Below are positions 1-5,490 of a DNA stretch of 5,490 nt, in pieces (positions within the stretch are counted from its first letter, which is position 1; each line of letters begins with the position of its first letter). The notes under the pieces are model-generated. The model saw nothing but the letters and a program-made list of their open reading frames with translations. It was not told the DNA's origin and searched no databases. Origin of the DNA: an uncultured Treponema sp. (GTDB lineage: Bacteria > Spirochaetota > Spirochaetia > Treponematales > Treponemataceae); assembly GCA_905236315.1 (NCBI GenBank), contig CAJOPO010000241.1, forward strand, positions 1-5,490, in the 5' to 3' direction. The position numbers were made by a program, and so were the translations under genes.

Positions 1-95
1 CCATAAAGCTTGTGTTTCTCGCTAGCATTGTGTGTTCAGAATGGCACGTTTAACATAGCATACATTTCGTAACACATCCGAGGGGGAAGGAGAGC
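1..95. other. Spacer downstream of the operon, no gene recognised
   Basis: After the hydrolase stop codon I see no GC-rich hairpin followed by a T run on the minus strand, so the operon's terminator is not visible here. TGTGTT (31-36) and AACACA (71-76) can pair, but only over 6 bases with a 34-base loop. A plus-strand frame is open from the window start to a stop at 51-53. It could be the tail of a convergent gene, but it is too short to judge. Confidence 0.4.
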
Positions 96-1583
96 TTAGA
101 GGGAAAAGGCGTACTTAGTAACATCAAGTGTAGCTTTCCCGTCTGAAGCAAAGGTAATGCCATCGGCCTCCTGTGGAGTATAAAAACTAGCCGTCATCAC
201 TTGCTCCCCGCCGTTTATAAACAATTCTGCACTAAAGCGGTCAAGAATAAGTCGGAAGTGCAAAACCTCTTTACAAGAAAGCACCTTGCACTCGCACTGG
301 TGAACTAGTGCTCTTCTAGTGCCAGAAAAGCGGCGGTCAAAGTAAACTGTGCGCTCGTGTGGGCGGTACACTATGTCTGTATGAAAGCCGTTTCCACAGG
401 CAATCTGCATAGTGCATGAAAAACACTCTTCAAGAGGGTGCAAGTCTATTTCCATATCCACTACGCGCCCGCTAATTCCTTCAAGGCGTATAGGCTCTTT
501 TGTAAGGGCTACAGAGTGATAAGACACTGCATTTGCTCTTAAGGCTTCAAGCTCTCTTATGGGACGCTGCCACAACCTTTCGCCGCGCACAAAAAGCTCT
601 CTTGGAATTGACATTTGCCCCATCCACTTTGCATCTGCTTCGCGTATAGAGCAGGAATCCCAGTTTTGCATCCAGCCTATCATAATGCGTCTGCCGTCAT
701 TAGATAAAAGCGTTTGAGGAGCATAGAAGTCCATTCCATAATCAAGTGTCTGATTATATTTTTCTTCAAAGGCTCCAGTTTCCTCGTTATAGCTTCCGAT
801 AAAGCAGACTGTGCCATTACCAGAATGATATTCTGTGCCACTAGCAAGCATATCTTGGGGGCTAACAAGCAGCAAGTGAAAGCCGTCTAGCGCAAAAAAG
901 TCTGGACACTCCCACATCTTGCCAAATCTTCCGCCGTTATAAGATAACGTTTTCCAAAATTGCCATGAAAATCCGTCTTTGCTTGTATAAAGAAGTATTT
1001 GCCCGCTACCGTCAGCAGGTCGGCTTCCTATGGTGCAACAGAATGTGCCATCAGATTTTTTCCATATATGAGGGTCTCTAAAGTCACTAGGATTTGCCCC
1101 ACTTGGAAGCATATCAGAGGTGATAACGGGATTATTTGGAAACTTAGTGTAATCCACTCCGTTACCTACGGCAAGGCATTGCGTCTGTATATCACGCATA
1201 GAGCCATCAGATTGTCTTTCCCTCTGCACGCCTGTGTATATAAGAAGTTGTCTACCGTCCTCAATTTCTATGGCACTTCCAGAAAAACATCCGTCTTTGT
1301 CATAGTCATTATCAGGAGATAGGGCGGTAGGCAGCCATTCCCAATGGAGCAAATCTGTACTAACGGCATGCCCCCAGTGCATGGTGTCCCAATGGGTGCT
1401 GTACGGATTGTATTGATAAAATAAATGATATTTTCCCCCATAGATAGAAAATCCATTAGGGTCATTCGTCCACCCGCACAAGGGGGTCAAATGAAATGCG
1501 GGTCTTTCATCTTTCGTAATGCGTTCCCCAGCTTCCTTTTCATACTTTCTTGCCCTAGTTAAAATATCATCTTTCATAAACAT
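96..1583 (-). CDS. GH32 beta-fructofuranosidase (sucrose / sucrose-6-phosphate hydrolase family, SusH-like)
   Basis: This is a glycoside hydrolase family 32 enzyme that removes terminal beta-fructosyl units from sucrose or short fructo-oligosaccharides with retention of configuration. The family motifs are all present: WTNDPNG at residues 38-44 with nucleophile D41, FRDP at 168-171 with transition-state stabiliser D170, and WECPD at 224-228 with acid/base E225. GWMQNWD at 303-309 is another family block. The five-bladed propeller runs to about residue 345 and a C-terminal beta-sandwich follows, with LDRFSAELFINGGE at 447-460 matching the usual LDRSSVEVFVNDG block. At 495 residues it is full length. 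There is no signal peptide, so it acts in the cytoplasm. It is the last operon gene, 10 bases after the binding protein. Because an ABC importer delivers unphosphorylated sugar, I infer free sucrose or FOS as substrate rather than sucrose-6-phosphate. The start is uncertain: codons 1 and 3 are both ATG, each with an AGG-type site 6 bases upstream (alternative start 1577). Confidence 0.94.
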   Translation of the reverse strand: MFMKDDILTRARKYEKEAGERITKDERPAFHLTPLCGWTNDPNGFSIYGGKYHLFYQYNPYSTHWDTMHWGHAVSTDLLHWEWLPTALSPDNDYDKDGCFSGSAIEIEDGRQLLIYTGVQRERQSDGSMRDIQTQCLAVGNGVDYTKFPNNPVITSDMLPSGANPSDFRDPHIWKKSDGTFCCTIGSRPADGSGQILLYTSKDGFSWQFWKTLSYNGGRFGKMWECPDFFALDGFHLLLVSPQDMLASGTEYHSGNGTVCFIGSYNEETGAFEEKYNQTLDYGMDFYAPQTLLSNDGRRIMIGWMQNWDSCSIREADAKWMGQMSIPRELFVRGERLWQRPIRELEALRANAVSYHSVALTKEPIRLEGISGRVVDMEIDLHPLEECFSCTMQIACGNGFHTDIVYRPHERTVYFDRRFSGTRRALVHQCECKVLSCKEVLHFRLILDRFSAELFINGGEQVMTASFYTPQEADGITFASDGKATLDVTKYAFSL

Positions 1584-1593
1584 TCCTAGCCTT

Positions 1594-3267
1594 TTATTTT
1601 ATCTTTTCATAGTAGGCATCTAAATATTTCTGGAATATCTTAAGCATTTCGCCAAGCTTGTAGGATTCAAGTTTTTTGCAGAATGAATCCCAGTCGCTAT
1701 CGCTAAAGCCGTTCATAACCCAGTCAGACTTAGTTGCGTTTATAGTCTTTGTAACATCTGCTTGAATGTTAGAAAGGGCTTCTGTATCTTCGCGAGTCAT
1801 AAAGACATTTGGATACACATATTTTTCATTTACATCAGGAGTGTAATAGTCCTTAATCCAATCAAGACGATACTGTGCATCATCTGGGCAAGTTACATAC
1901 ACGCCGTAATATTCATCAAGAATGGCAAGAGGACCATTAACGCTTTCTGCCTCGCGCACTTCTACAGGAGAAGCCTCTCCTAAAGGAGCATGGCGTAGCA
2001 TTTTATCTCCATTGCTGTTTGTGCCTAACACAAAGATGTCAAAGTCATCATCTTCGCCATAAGTTCCCCAGTTATTCTGTGGAGACTGGAAGGGTTCATA
2101 CATCTGGTCAAGCCAAGCACACACAAGAGCCGGATTTTTTGCAACAGCAGTTACTACGCAGCGGCCACGGTCAAATCCACTTGTAAATGAACCATTCTGT
2201 GCGGTAAGGTTTCTTGTGTCTGCACTAAGAACAGGGAGAGGTACCCAGTCCGTAAGATTTGCTATGTTTGCAACGTCCCAGCTAAAGCACACTCCATATC
2301 TTCCAGACTTTCCCTTAGACACATAGGTTGACCATTCCTGTGTAAAGGATTCTGGGTCTATAAGTCCTTCCTCGTATAAATGATGAAGCCATGCGGTTCC
2401 TTTCTTAAAGCCTTCCTGAGTTGCGCTACATATAACCTTGCGCTCATCTGTAACAGCAATGTGTTTGCCCTTATCTGCATCTCCATAGCCTTCTCCAAAG
2501 CCATTTATAAGCACATAGGGGTCTTGACCGCCATCGTTCATAATGCAAGACATAGGAATAATGCTTCCGTCAATGTGGAACTGTTGTTGTAGGGAAGCGG
2601 CATTGTCCCTAAAAGCAATGAGTGTTTTTTCAAATTCATCAACGGTGGAAGGCACAGGAAGCCCCAAAAAGTCAAGCCATGCTTTGTTGATAAAGCTCAT
2701 ATTGTCTATAACTTGAATGGCCTCTTTGCCAGAACCAAGCTGCTCAATCCATGGTAAAGCCCAAATGTGTCCTTCTGTGTCTGTACACATAGCGCGGTAT
2801 TCTGGGTACTTATCAAATACAGCTTTTAAGTTTGGCATATAGTTATCAATATAGTCTTCTAGCGGAATGATAATTCCTTGGTCTGCATATTTAAGCAAAC
2901 TGGAGTCATTAAAACTTGCGTTAAACACAAAGTCTGTAAGCGTCTTTGGATTTGCCATAGCAAGCGTTATCTTGTCGTTCCACTGGTCGCTCTGCATAGC
3001 AGTCCATTTAATTTCTACATTTGTCTTTTCTTGCAAGCGGCGGAATATCGTGCGCTTGTTTGGGTCAGATTCTGTGTTAGCAGGAAAGCTAGTAAGTCCT
3101 GTAAGGACTGCTTTTTCTTTTAACGGAAAGGCTAGTGTAGCAGGGTCTACCTTTTGCATTTCCCCTCCGTTTAGAGAGGAACCTTTTCCATTGCAACCCA
3201 AAAATACTGCTGCAATGCTTACAGCGCATAAAGCACTCGCACATAAATTTCTTACTTTTACTTTCAT
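1594..3267 (-). CDS. ABC transporter sugar-binding lipoprotein (LplA / FusA-SusX-like, family 1)
   Basis: This is the extracellular substrate-binding subunit of the importer encoded upstream. It has a basic N-terminus (K2, K4, R6), a hydrophobic stretch at residues 8-23 and a lipobox F-L-G-C with lipidated C25, then a Gly/Ser linker, so it is membrane-anchored. At 557 residues it has the length of the large LplA/AlgQ-type binding proteins, not the roughly 420-residue MalE type. Family-typical segments include IPLEDYIDNYMPN (134-146), GHIWALPWI (166-174), EEGLIDPESFTQ (299-310), QSPQNNWGTYG (394-404) and GPLAILDEYYG (445-455). The C-terminus is an aromatic helix pair (about 523-554). Several of these blocks resemble, from memory, pneumococcal FusA/SusX, a fructo-oligosaccharide-binding protein; together with the neighbouring GH32 enzyme this points to sucrose or FOS, but the ligand is inferred. 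The usual DxNxNGxxDEIP calcium loop after the helix at 210-222 is absent. AGGAG lies 6 bases before the ATG, supporting the start. Confidence 0.93.
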   Translation of the reverse strand: MKVKVRNLCASALCAVSIAAVFLGCNGKGSSLNGGEMQKVDPATLAFPLKEKAVLTGLTSFPANTESDPNKRTIFRRLQEKTNVEIKWTAMQSDQWNDKITLAMANPKTLTDFVFNASFNDSSLLKYADQGIIIPLEDYIDNYMPNLKAVFDKYPEYRAMCTDTEGHIWALPWIEQLGSGKEAIQVIDNMSFINKAWLDFLGLPVPSTVDEFEKTLIAFRDNAASLQQQFHIDGSIIPMSCIMNDGGQDPYVLINGFGEGYGDADKGKHIAVTDERKVICSATQEGFKKGTAWLHHLYEEGLIDPESFTQEWSTYVSKGKSGRYGVCFSWDVANIANLTDWVPLPVLSADTRNLTAQNGSFTSGFDRGRCVVTAVAKNPALVCAWLDQMYEPFQSPQNNWGTYGEDDDFDIFVLGTNSNGDKMLRHAPLGEASPVEVREAESVNGPLAILDEYYGVYVTCPDDAQYRLDWIKDYYTPDVNEKYVYPNVFMTREDTEALSNIQADVTKTINATKSDWVMNGFSDSDWDSFCKKLESYKLGEMLKIFQKYLDAYYEKIK

Positions 3268-3298
3268 ATCATTCTCCTATATCTAAGAATTCTAAAAA

Positions 3299-4213
3299 TT
3301 AACCCTTGATTGAACCAGCCATAATCCCGCTATCAAAATACTTTTGAAAGAAAGGATACATAATAAGTAGGGGAAGGCTTGAAACAATTATTGTTGCATA
3401 CTTTAGAAGTTCTGCAAGCTGCGCACGAGCGGCGGTACTTTGCATATCAGAAATCATTCCAGATTCTGGTTGGTTTTGTATAAGGATAGAGCGCAATACC
3501 AACTGCAAAGGTTGTTTTGCAGCATCGTTTAGATATATCATAGCGTCAAAGTAGCTGTTCCACATGCCAACAAACTGCCACAATGCAAGCACTGTAATAA
3601 GAGGAGTGCAGACAGGAAGCATTATGCGAAAATAATACGTTATCTCACTTGCGCCATCAACATAGGCTGCTTCTTGCAATTCCTTAGGCACTCCCTTATA
3701 GAATGTGCGGGCAATAATCATATTCCATACGCTAAACGCTCCAGGTAAGATGAGTGCCCACATGCTGTTTAAAAGCCCCATATTACTTATAAGTAAGTAT
3801 GTAGGGATAAGCCCGCCTCCAAAGAACATTGTAATAACAAATACAATATTAAAGAATTTACGTCCCTTGAAATCCGCTCTTGACATGGGGTAGGCAGCGA
3901 GCATAGTAACAGCGACAGACACAACGGTGAACACAACCGAATATACAATGGCATTACGGAAGCCTGTCCATATAGCCTTGTTTGAAAGCACTCGTTTATA
4001 TGCGGTAAGAGTCCACTTGCTAAAGTCTAGCGTAACGCCCTTATTTTGAAGCGTGATGGGGTCTATAAAAGATGCCACAATGATATAAACCATGGGAACA
4101 ATGATGGCAAGCACAAAGGCACCAAGTAGAATGTAGCCTATACTAATAATAAAATTGTCTACCCATGAAGTCCTTATTAATGGCTTCTTTGTTCTTCTTT
4201 CACTTTGACTCAT
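3299..4213 (-). CDS. ABC transporter permease, LplC/YtcP (MalG-like) type (SusT2-like)
   Basis: This is the second inner-membrane subunit of the carbohydrate importer, pairing with the upstream permease to form the translocation channel. The 304-residue protein has a basic cytoplasmic N-terminus and about six membrane segments (roughly residues 24-48, 86-108, 119-141, 147-169, 201-219 and 271-287). The cytoplasmic EAA loop that docks on the ATPase is textbook: E181-A-A, G187, then I197-M-L-P200. The C-terminus, LLIMYPFFQKYFDSGIMAG at 282-300 ending in KG, is the signature tail of the LplC/YtcP group, as is the QLVLRSILIQNQ block at 237-248. The ATG at 4213 is preceded by AGGAGG at a 5-base spacing. 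It starts 18 bases after permease 1 ends, and the binding-protein gene follows after 31 bases, so the three transporter genes are very probably co-transcribed. The family assignment is firm; the sugar specificity comes from context only. Confidence 0.95.
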   Translation of the reverse strand: MSQSERRTKKPLIRTSWVDNFIISIGYILLGAFVLAIIVPMVYIIVASFIDPITLQNKGVTLDFSKWTLTAYKRVLSNKAIWTGFRNAIVYSVVFTVVSVAVTMLAAYPMSRADFKGRKFFNIVFVITMFFGGGLIPTYLLISNMGLLNSMWALILPGAFSVWNMIIARTFYKGVPKELQEAAYVDGASEITYYFRIMLPVCTPLITVLALWQFVGMWNSYFDAMIYLNDAAKQPLQLVLRSILIQNQPESGMISDMQSTAARAQLAELLKYATIIVSSLPLLIMYPFFQKYFDSGIMAGSIKG

Positions 4214-4231
4214 TTCTTCCTCCTCATTTTT

Positions 4232-5125
4232 TTATAAGCCCTGCCCATCGTTCATCTTAGAAACAACCTTGTTTACCAAAATGAGCATTATGACATTGAT
4301 AACTGTATTAAAAAGTCCTACCGCAGTAGAAAAACTATAGTCGCCATCAAGCAAACCTTTTTTATATACATAGGTGGCAATAATCTCGGAGCTTGCAAGG
4401 TTTAAGTCAGTTTGAAGTGCGTAGGCTTTTTCAAACCCTATGCTCATAATGTTACCTGCTTGAAGGATGAATTGAATAATGACCATATCTTTTATGGCAG
4501 GCCATTCCACAACTTTTATTTCTTGAAGCAGATTTGCACCGTCAAGCACAGCGGCTTCTCTTAGTTCTTGGCTCACATTAGAGAGGGCAGCGGTATACAT
4601 AATAGAAGCCCACCCAGCCCCTTGCCAAATGCCGCTTGCAATGTAGATTGTGCGGAAGGCTCCTGGCATTGTCATGAAATTGAATTTCGTTTCTAAGAAT
4701 TGATTAATGGGGCCTGTTACGGAAAGCAAAATGCGAACAATACCACAAACAACTATGACAGAAACAAAATTTGGCATGTAGAGCACAAGTTGTATATTGC
4801 GCTTGGTAAATGGGCTTTGTATGCGGTTTAAAAGAAGTGCTAGTATAATGGGCACAGGGAAGCCCCACAAAAGTCCAAATATACTCAATTTTAAGGTATT
4901 TGAAAGATAGAGCAGGAAGTCTGGCGAAGATAAAAAGCGTGAAAAATGCTTAAAACCAACCCAACGACTTGCTAGTATTCCTTTTATTGGATTGTAATCT
5001 TGAAAGGCAATGAGTATTCCGCCCATTGGTATATAGCGGAATATTATGGTTAGCGCAAATGCTGGTAGAATAAAGATAACGTATAATTGCCAGTGTTGGC
5101 GTACATATAAGAAAAACTTTTTCAT
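4232..5125 (-). CDS. ABC transporter permease, LplB (MalF-like) type (SusT1-like)
   Basis: This is the first gene of the operon and the first inner-membrane permease of the sugar importer. With the start at 5125 it has 297 residues and about six membrane segments (roughly 14-34, 74-98, 111-134, 157-181, 212-231 and 266-286). RYIPMGGILIAFQDYNP at 30-46 is the typical LplB-group entry after the first membrane helix. The EAA loop lies at 190-211, with E190-A-A and G196, but it reads W-P at 208-209 where most homologues have L-P. The reading frame extends upstream to an ATG at 5149. I reject that start because an ideal AAGGAGG (5131-5137) sits inside this extension, 5 bases before the ATG at 5125, and the resulting N-terminus MKKFFLYVRQ is a normal basic start. 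The predicted promoter lies about 50 bases upstream. A partner ATPase is not encoded in the window. Confidence 0.95.
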   Translation of the reverse strand: MKKFFLYVRQHWQLYVIFILPAFALTIIFRYIPMGGILIAFQDYNPIKGILASRWVGFKHFSRFLSSPDFLLYLSNTLKLSIFGLLWGFPVPIILALLLNRIQSPFTKRNIQLVLYMPNFVSVIVVCGIVRILLSVTGPINQFLETKFNFMTMPGAFRTIYIASGIWQGAGWASIMYTAALSNVSQELREAAVLDGANLLQEIKVVEWPAIKDMVIIQFILQAGNIMSIGFEKAYALQTDLNLASSEIIATYVYKKGLLDGDYSFSTAVGLFNTVINVIMLILVNKVVSKMNDGQGL

Positions 5126-5130
5126 GCACT

Positions 5131-5137
5131 CCTCCTT
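5131..5137 (-). promoter_or_regulatory. Ribosome binding site of the first permease gene (decides its start)
   Basis: On the minus strand AAGGAGG lies 5 bases before the ATG at 5125, an almost perfect match to the anti-Shine-Dalgarno sequence. It falls within the longer open frame beginning at 5149, which has no comparable site. This is the main argument for a 297-residue rather than 305-residue protein. Confidence 0.85.
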
Positions 5138-5150
5138 GTGTATGTGCATT

Positions 5151-5170
5151 TGTAAAACTTAACTTTTACA
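5151..5170. promoter_or_regulatory. Candidate operator: TGTAAAA-N6-TTTTACA palindrome
   Basis: Perfect 7-base inverted arms at 5151-5157 and 5164-5170 flank a 6-base centre (CTTAAC) whose inner TTAA is also self-complementary. Relative to the predicted transcription start at 5175 the site covers about +6 to +25, a common place for a repressor that blocks promoter clearance. The same heptamer occurs three more times upstream. The binding protein is unknown: TGTAAA/TTTACA half-sites suit LacI-family regulators, but the arm spacing here is wider than the usual 14-base LacI-type operator. The palindrome would also form a weak mRNA hairpin just before the ribosome binding site. Confidence 0.5.
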
Positions 5171-5174
5171 TTTC

Positions 5175-5210
5175 TGCATTTAGTGTAAAAGTAGAATACC
5201 AAGTTGTCAA
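5175..5210 (-). promoter_or_regulatory. Sigma-70 type promoter of the sugar-uptake operon
   Basis: On the minus strand a consensus -35 TTGACA (5205-5210) and a -10 TACACT (5182-5187, four of six consensus bases) are separated by exactly 17 bases. The expected start is an A at 5175, giving a leader of about 50 bases before the permease ATG at 5125. No competing promoter of this quality is visible on this strand in the intergenic region. With all four genes on one strand and gaps of 31 bases or less, this promoter probably drives the whole operon. Confidence 0.8.
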
Positions 5211-5213
5211 GCA

Positions 5214-5230
5214 TTTTTTTACATTTTTTT
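5214..5230 (-). promoter_or_regulatory. Phased A-tracts, UP-element-like
   Basis: Two A7 tracts on the minus strand (T runs at 5214-5220 and 5224-5230 on the plus strand) lie in a direct repeat with a 10-base period, one helical turn. Relative to the predicted start at 5175 they cover about -39 to -45 and -49 to -55. These match the proximal and distal subsites at which RNA polymerase alpha C-terminal domains bind in known UP elements. Intrinsic DNA curvature is an additional or alternative effect. Confidence 0.55.
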
Positions 5231-5260
5231 CTTAAAATCCATCAAAAATACAGAAAATGT

Positions 5261-5303
5261 TCAAATTAAGTGGGCGATGGGCTGGTGTACTCTTAGAATT
5301 TGA
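5261..5303. repeat. Imperfect inverted repeat upstream of the promoter
   Basis: TCAAATTAAG at 5261-5270 is the reverse complement of CTT...AATTTGA at 5292-5303, apart from a 2-base insertion (AG) in the right arm. The 21-base centre (5271-5291) is unusually G-rich for this intergenic region. It lies just over 80 bases upstream of the predicted transcription start, so it could be a binding site or chance. I see no open frame or RNA gene here. Confidence 0.3.
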
Positions 5304-5332
5304 TGATAAAGCAAGGTAAAAATGAAAAATTA

Positions 5333-5383
5333 ATGCACAAGTCATTGACATTCATTTGTGCATATATTAATTTTACAAATGAA
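5333..5383. repeat. Two overlapping, mutually exclusive inverted repeats
   Basis: The first repeat pairs ATGCACAA (5333-5340) with TTGTGCAT (5356-5363) across 15 bases. The second pairs TTCATTTGT (5351-5359) with ACAAATGAA (5375-5383), also across 15 bases. Both are perfect, and bases 5356-5359 take part in both, so only one hairpin could form at a time in a transcript. In double-stranded DNA they may be two regulator sites. A TTGACA at 5345-5350 on the plus strand lies in the loop of the first repeat, but no good -10 follows it at 17 bases. Confidence 0.45.
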
Positions 5384-5407
5384 CAAATATTGTTTACATA
5401 TAAGGGA

Positions 5408-5435
5408 ACCTCGAAAAATTGCAATTTTTCGAGGT
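5408..5435. repeat. Perfect 28-base palindrome
   Basis: Bases 5408-5435 are identical to their own reverse complement. Each half reads ACCTCGAAAAATTG inward to the centre, so the arms end in CCTCG/CGAGG and the core is AT-rich. With no spacer it would extrude as a cruciform or form a long RNA stem. There is no T run just after it on either strand, so it is not a classical intrinsic terminator. It resembles dispersed palindromic elements, and I have an uncertain recollection of similar CTCGAAAAATT-type repeats in Treponema genomes. A stop signal for a gene beyond 5490 or a regulator site are alternatives. Confidence 0.7.
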
Positions 5436-5452
5436 AACTCTGAAAGTGCGAT

Positions 5453-5485
5453 GTTTTAATTTCTGCTATTATCAGAAATTAAAAC
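5453..5485. repeat. Hairpin with perfect 13-base-pair arms at the window edge
   Basis: GTTTTAATTTCTG (5453-5465) is the exact reverse complement of CAGAAATTAAAAC (5473-5485), with a 7-base loop (CTATTAT). The stem is AT-rich and no T run follows on either strand within view. It lies 17 bases from the 28-base palindrome, so the two may be parts of one repeated element or a two-part transcription stop for a minus-strand gene beyond 5490. The element may continue past the window end. Confidence 0.6.
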
Positions 5486-5490
5486 TCGTC

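Noticed and set aside
1..95. Possible intrinsic terminator after the hydrolase gene
   Set aside because: Only weak, long-looped pairings were found and no T run follows on the minus strand.
999..1322. Plus-strand open frame of 107 codons within the GH32 gene
   Set aside because: It overlaps the propeller region carrying invariant GH32 motifs on the other strand and has no recognisable domain of its own.
2867..3286. Plus-strand open frame of 139 codons over the start of the binding-protein gene, and a second overlapping frame
   Set aside because: Both are antisense to a clearly conserved gene, have no recognisable domain, and show the composition expected of the shadow of a coding strand.
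4232..5149. Longer permease 1 reading frame starting at the ATG at 5149
   Set aside because: It has no ribosome binding site of its own, while an ideal AAGGAGG inside it lies 5 bases before the ATG at 5125. The extra eight residues (MHIHKEEC) are simply the translated leader.
5345..5373. TTGACA on the plus strand as a divergent promoter
   Set aside because: The base run 17 positions downstream (TAATTT) matches the -10 consensus poorly, the better TATATT is only 12 bases away, and no plus-strand gene follows in the window.
5372..5400. TTTACA-N17-TACATA on the plus strand as a divergent promoter reading into the 28-base palindrome
   Set aside because: The -10 matches only three of six bases and no downstream gene is visible. 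It becomes plausible only if a plus-strand regulator gene starts soon after 5490.

Overview
The window holds one complete, tightly packed minus-strand sugar-use operon and its upstream control region. In transcription order the genes are an LplB-type ABC permease, an LplC/YtcP-type ABC permease, a large lipoprotein solute-binding protein, and a cytoplasmic GH32 beta-fructofuranosidase. Intergenic gaps are only 18, 31 and 10 bases, and every gene has a Shine-Dalgarno-like sequence. This is the same order (T1-T2-X-H) as the sus/fus fructo-oligosaccharide and sucrose locus of Streptococcus pneumoniae, which from memory is SP_1798 to SP_1795. The most likely job is uptake of sucrose or short fructo-oligosaccharides as free sugars, followed by cleavage inside the cell. 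No ATP-binding subunit and no regulator lie in the window, so the ATPase is probably a shared MsmK/UgpC-type protein encoded elsewhere.

Organism: the DNA is moderately AT-rich with strong AGGAGG ribosome binding sites. The binding protein ends its signal peptide in F-L-G-C, a lipobox looser than usual for Firmicutes and typical of spirochaetes. I favour a host-associated Treponema-like spirochaete over a clostridial or other Firmicute host, with low to moderate confidence. No rRNA, tRNA or marker gene settles it.

Layout: bases 1-95 are a downstream spacer in which I see no convincing terminator or gene. Bases 96-1583 encode the hydrolase, 1594-3267 the binding protein, 3299-4213 permease 2 and 4232-5125 permease 1. 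Bases 5126-5490 are non-coding and rich in structure. They contain a strong promoter (TTGACA, 17-base spacer, TACACT) with two A7 tracts spaced one helical turn apart just upstream of the -35. They also hold a TGTAAAA/TTTTACA palindrome over the first transcribed bases, a pair of overlapping, mutually exclusive inverted repeats, a perfect 28-base palindrome, and a hairpin with 13-base-pair arms at the window edge.

The genes themselves are recognisable families. The less explained material is the control region and the two long palindromes, plus an apparent loss of the family calcium-binding loop in the binding protein.
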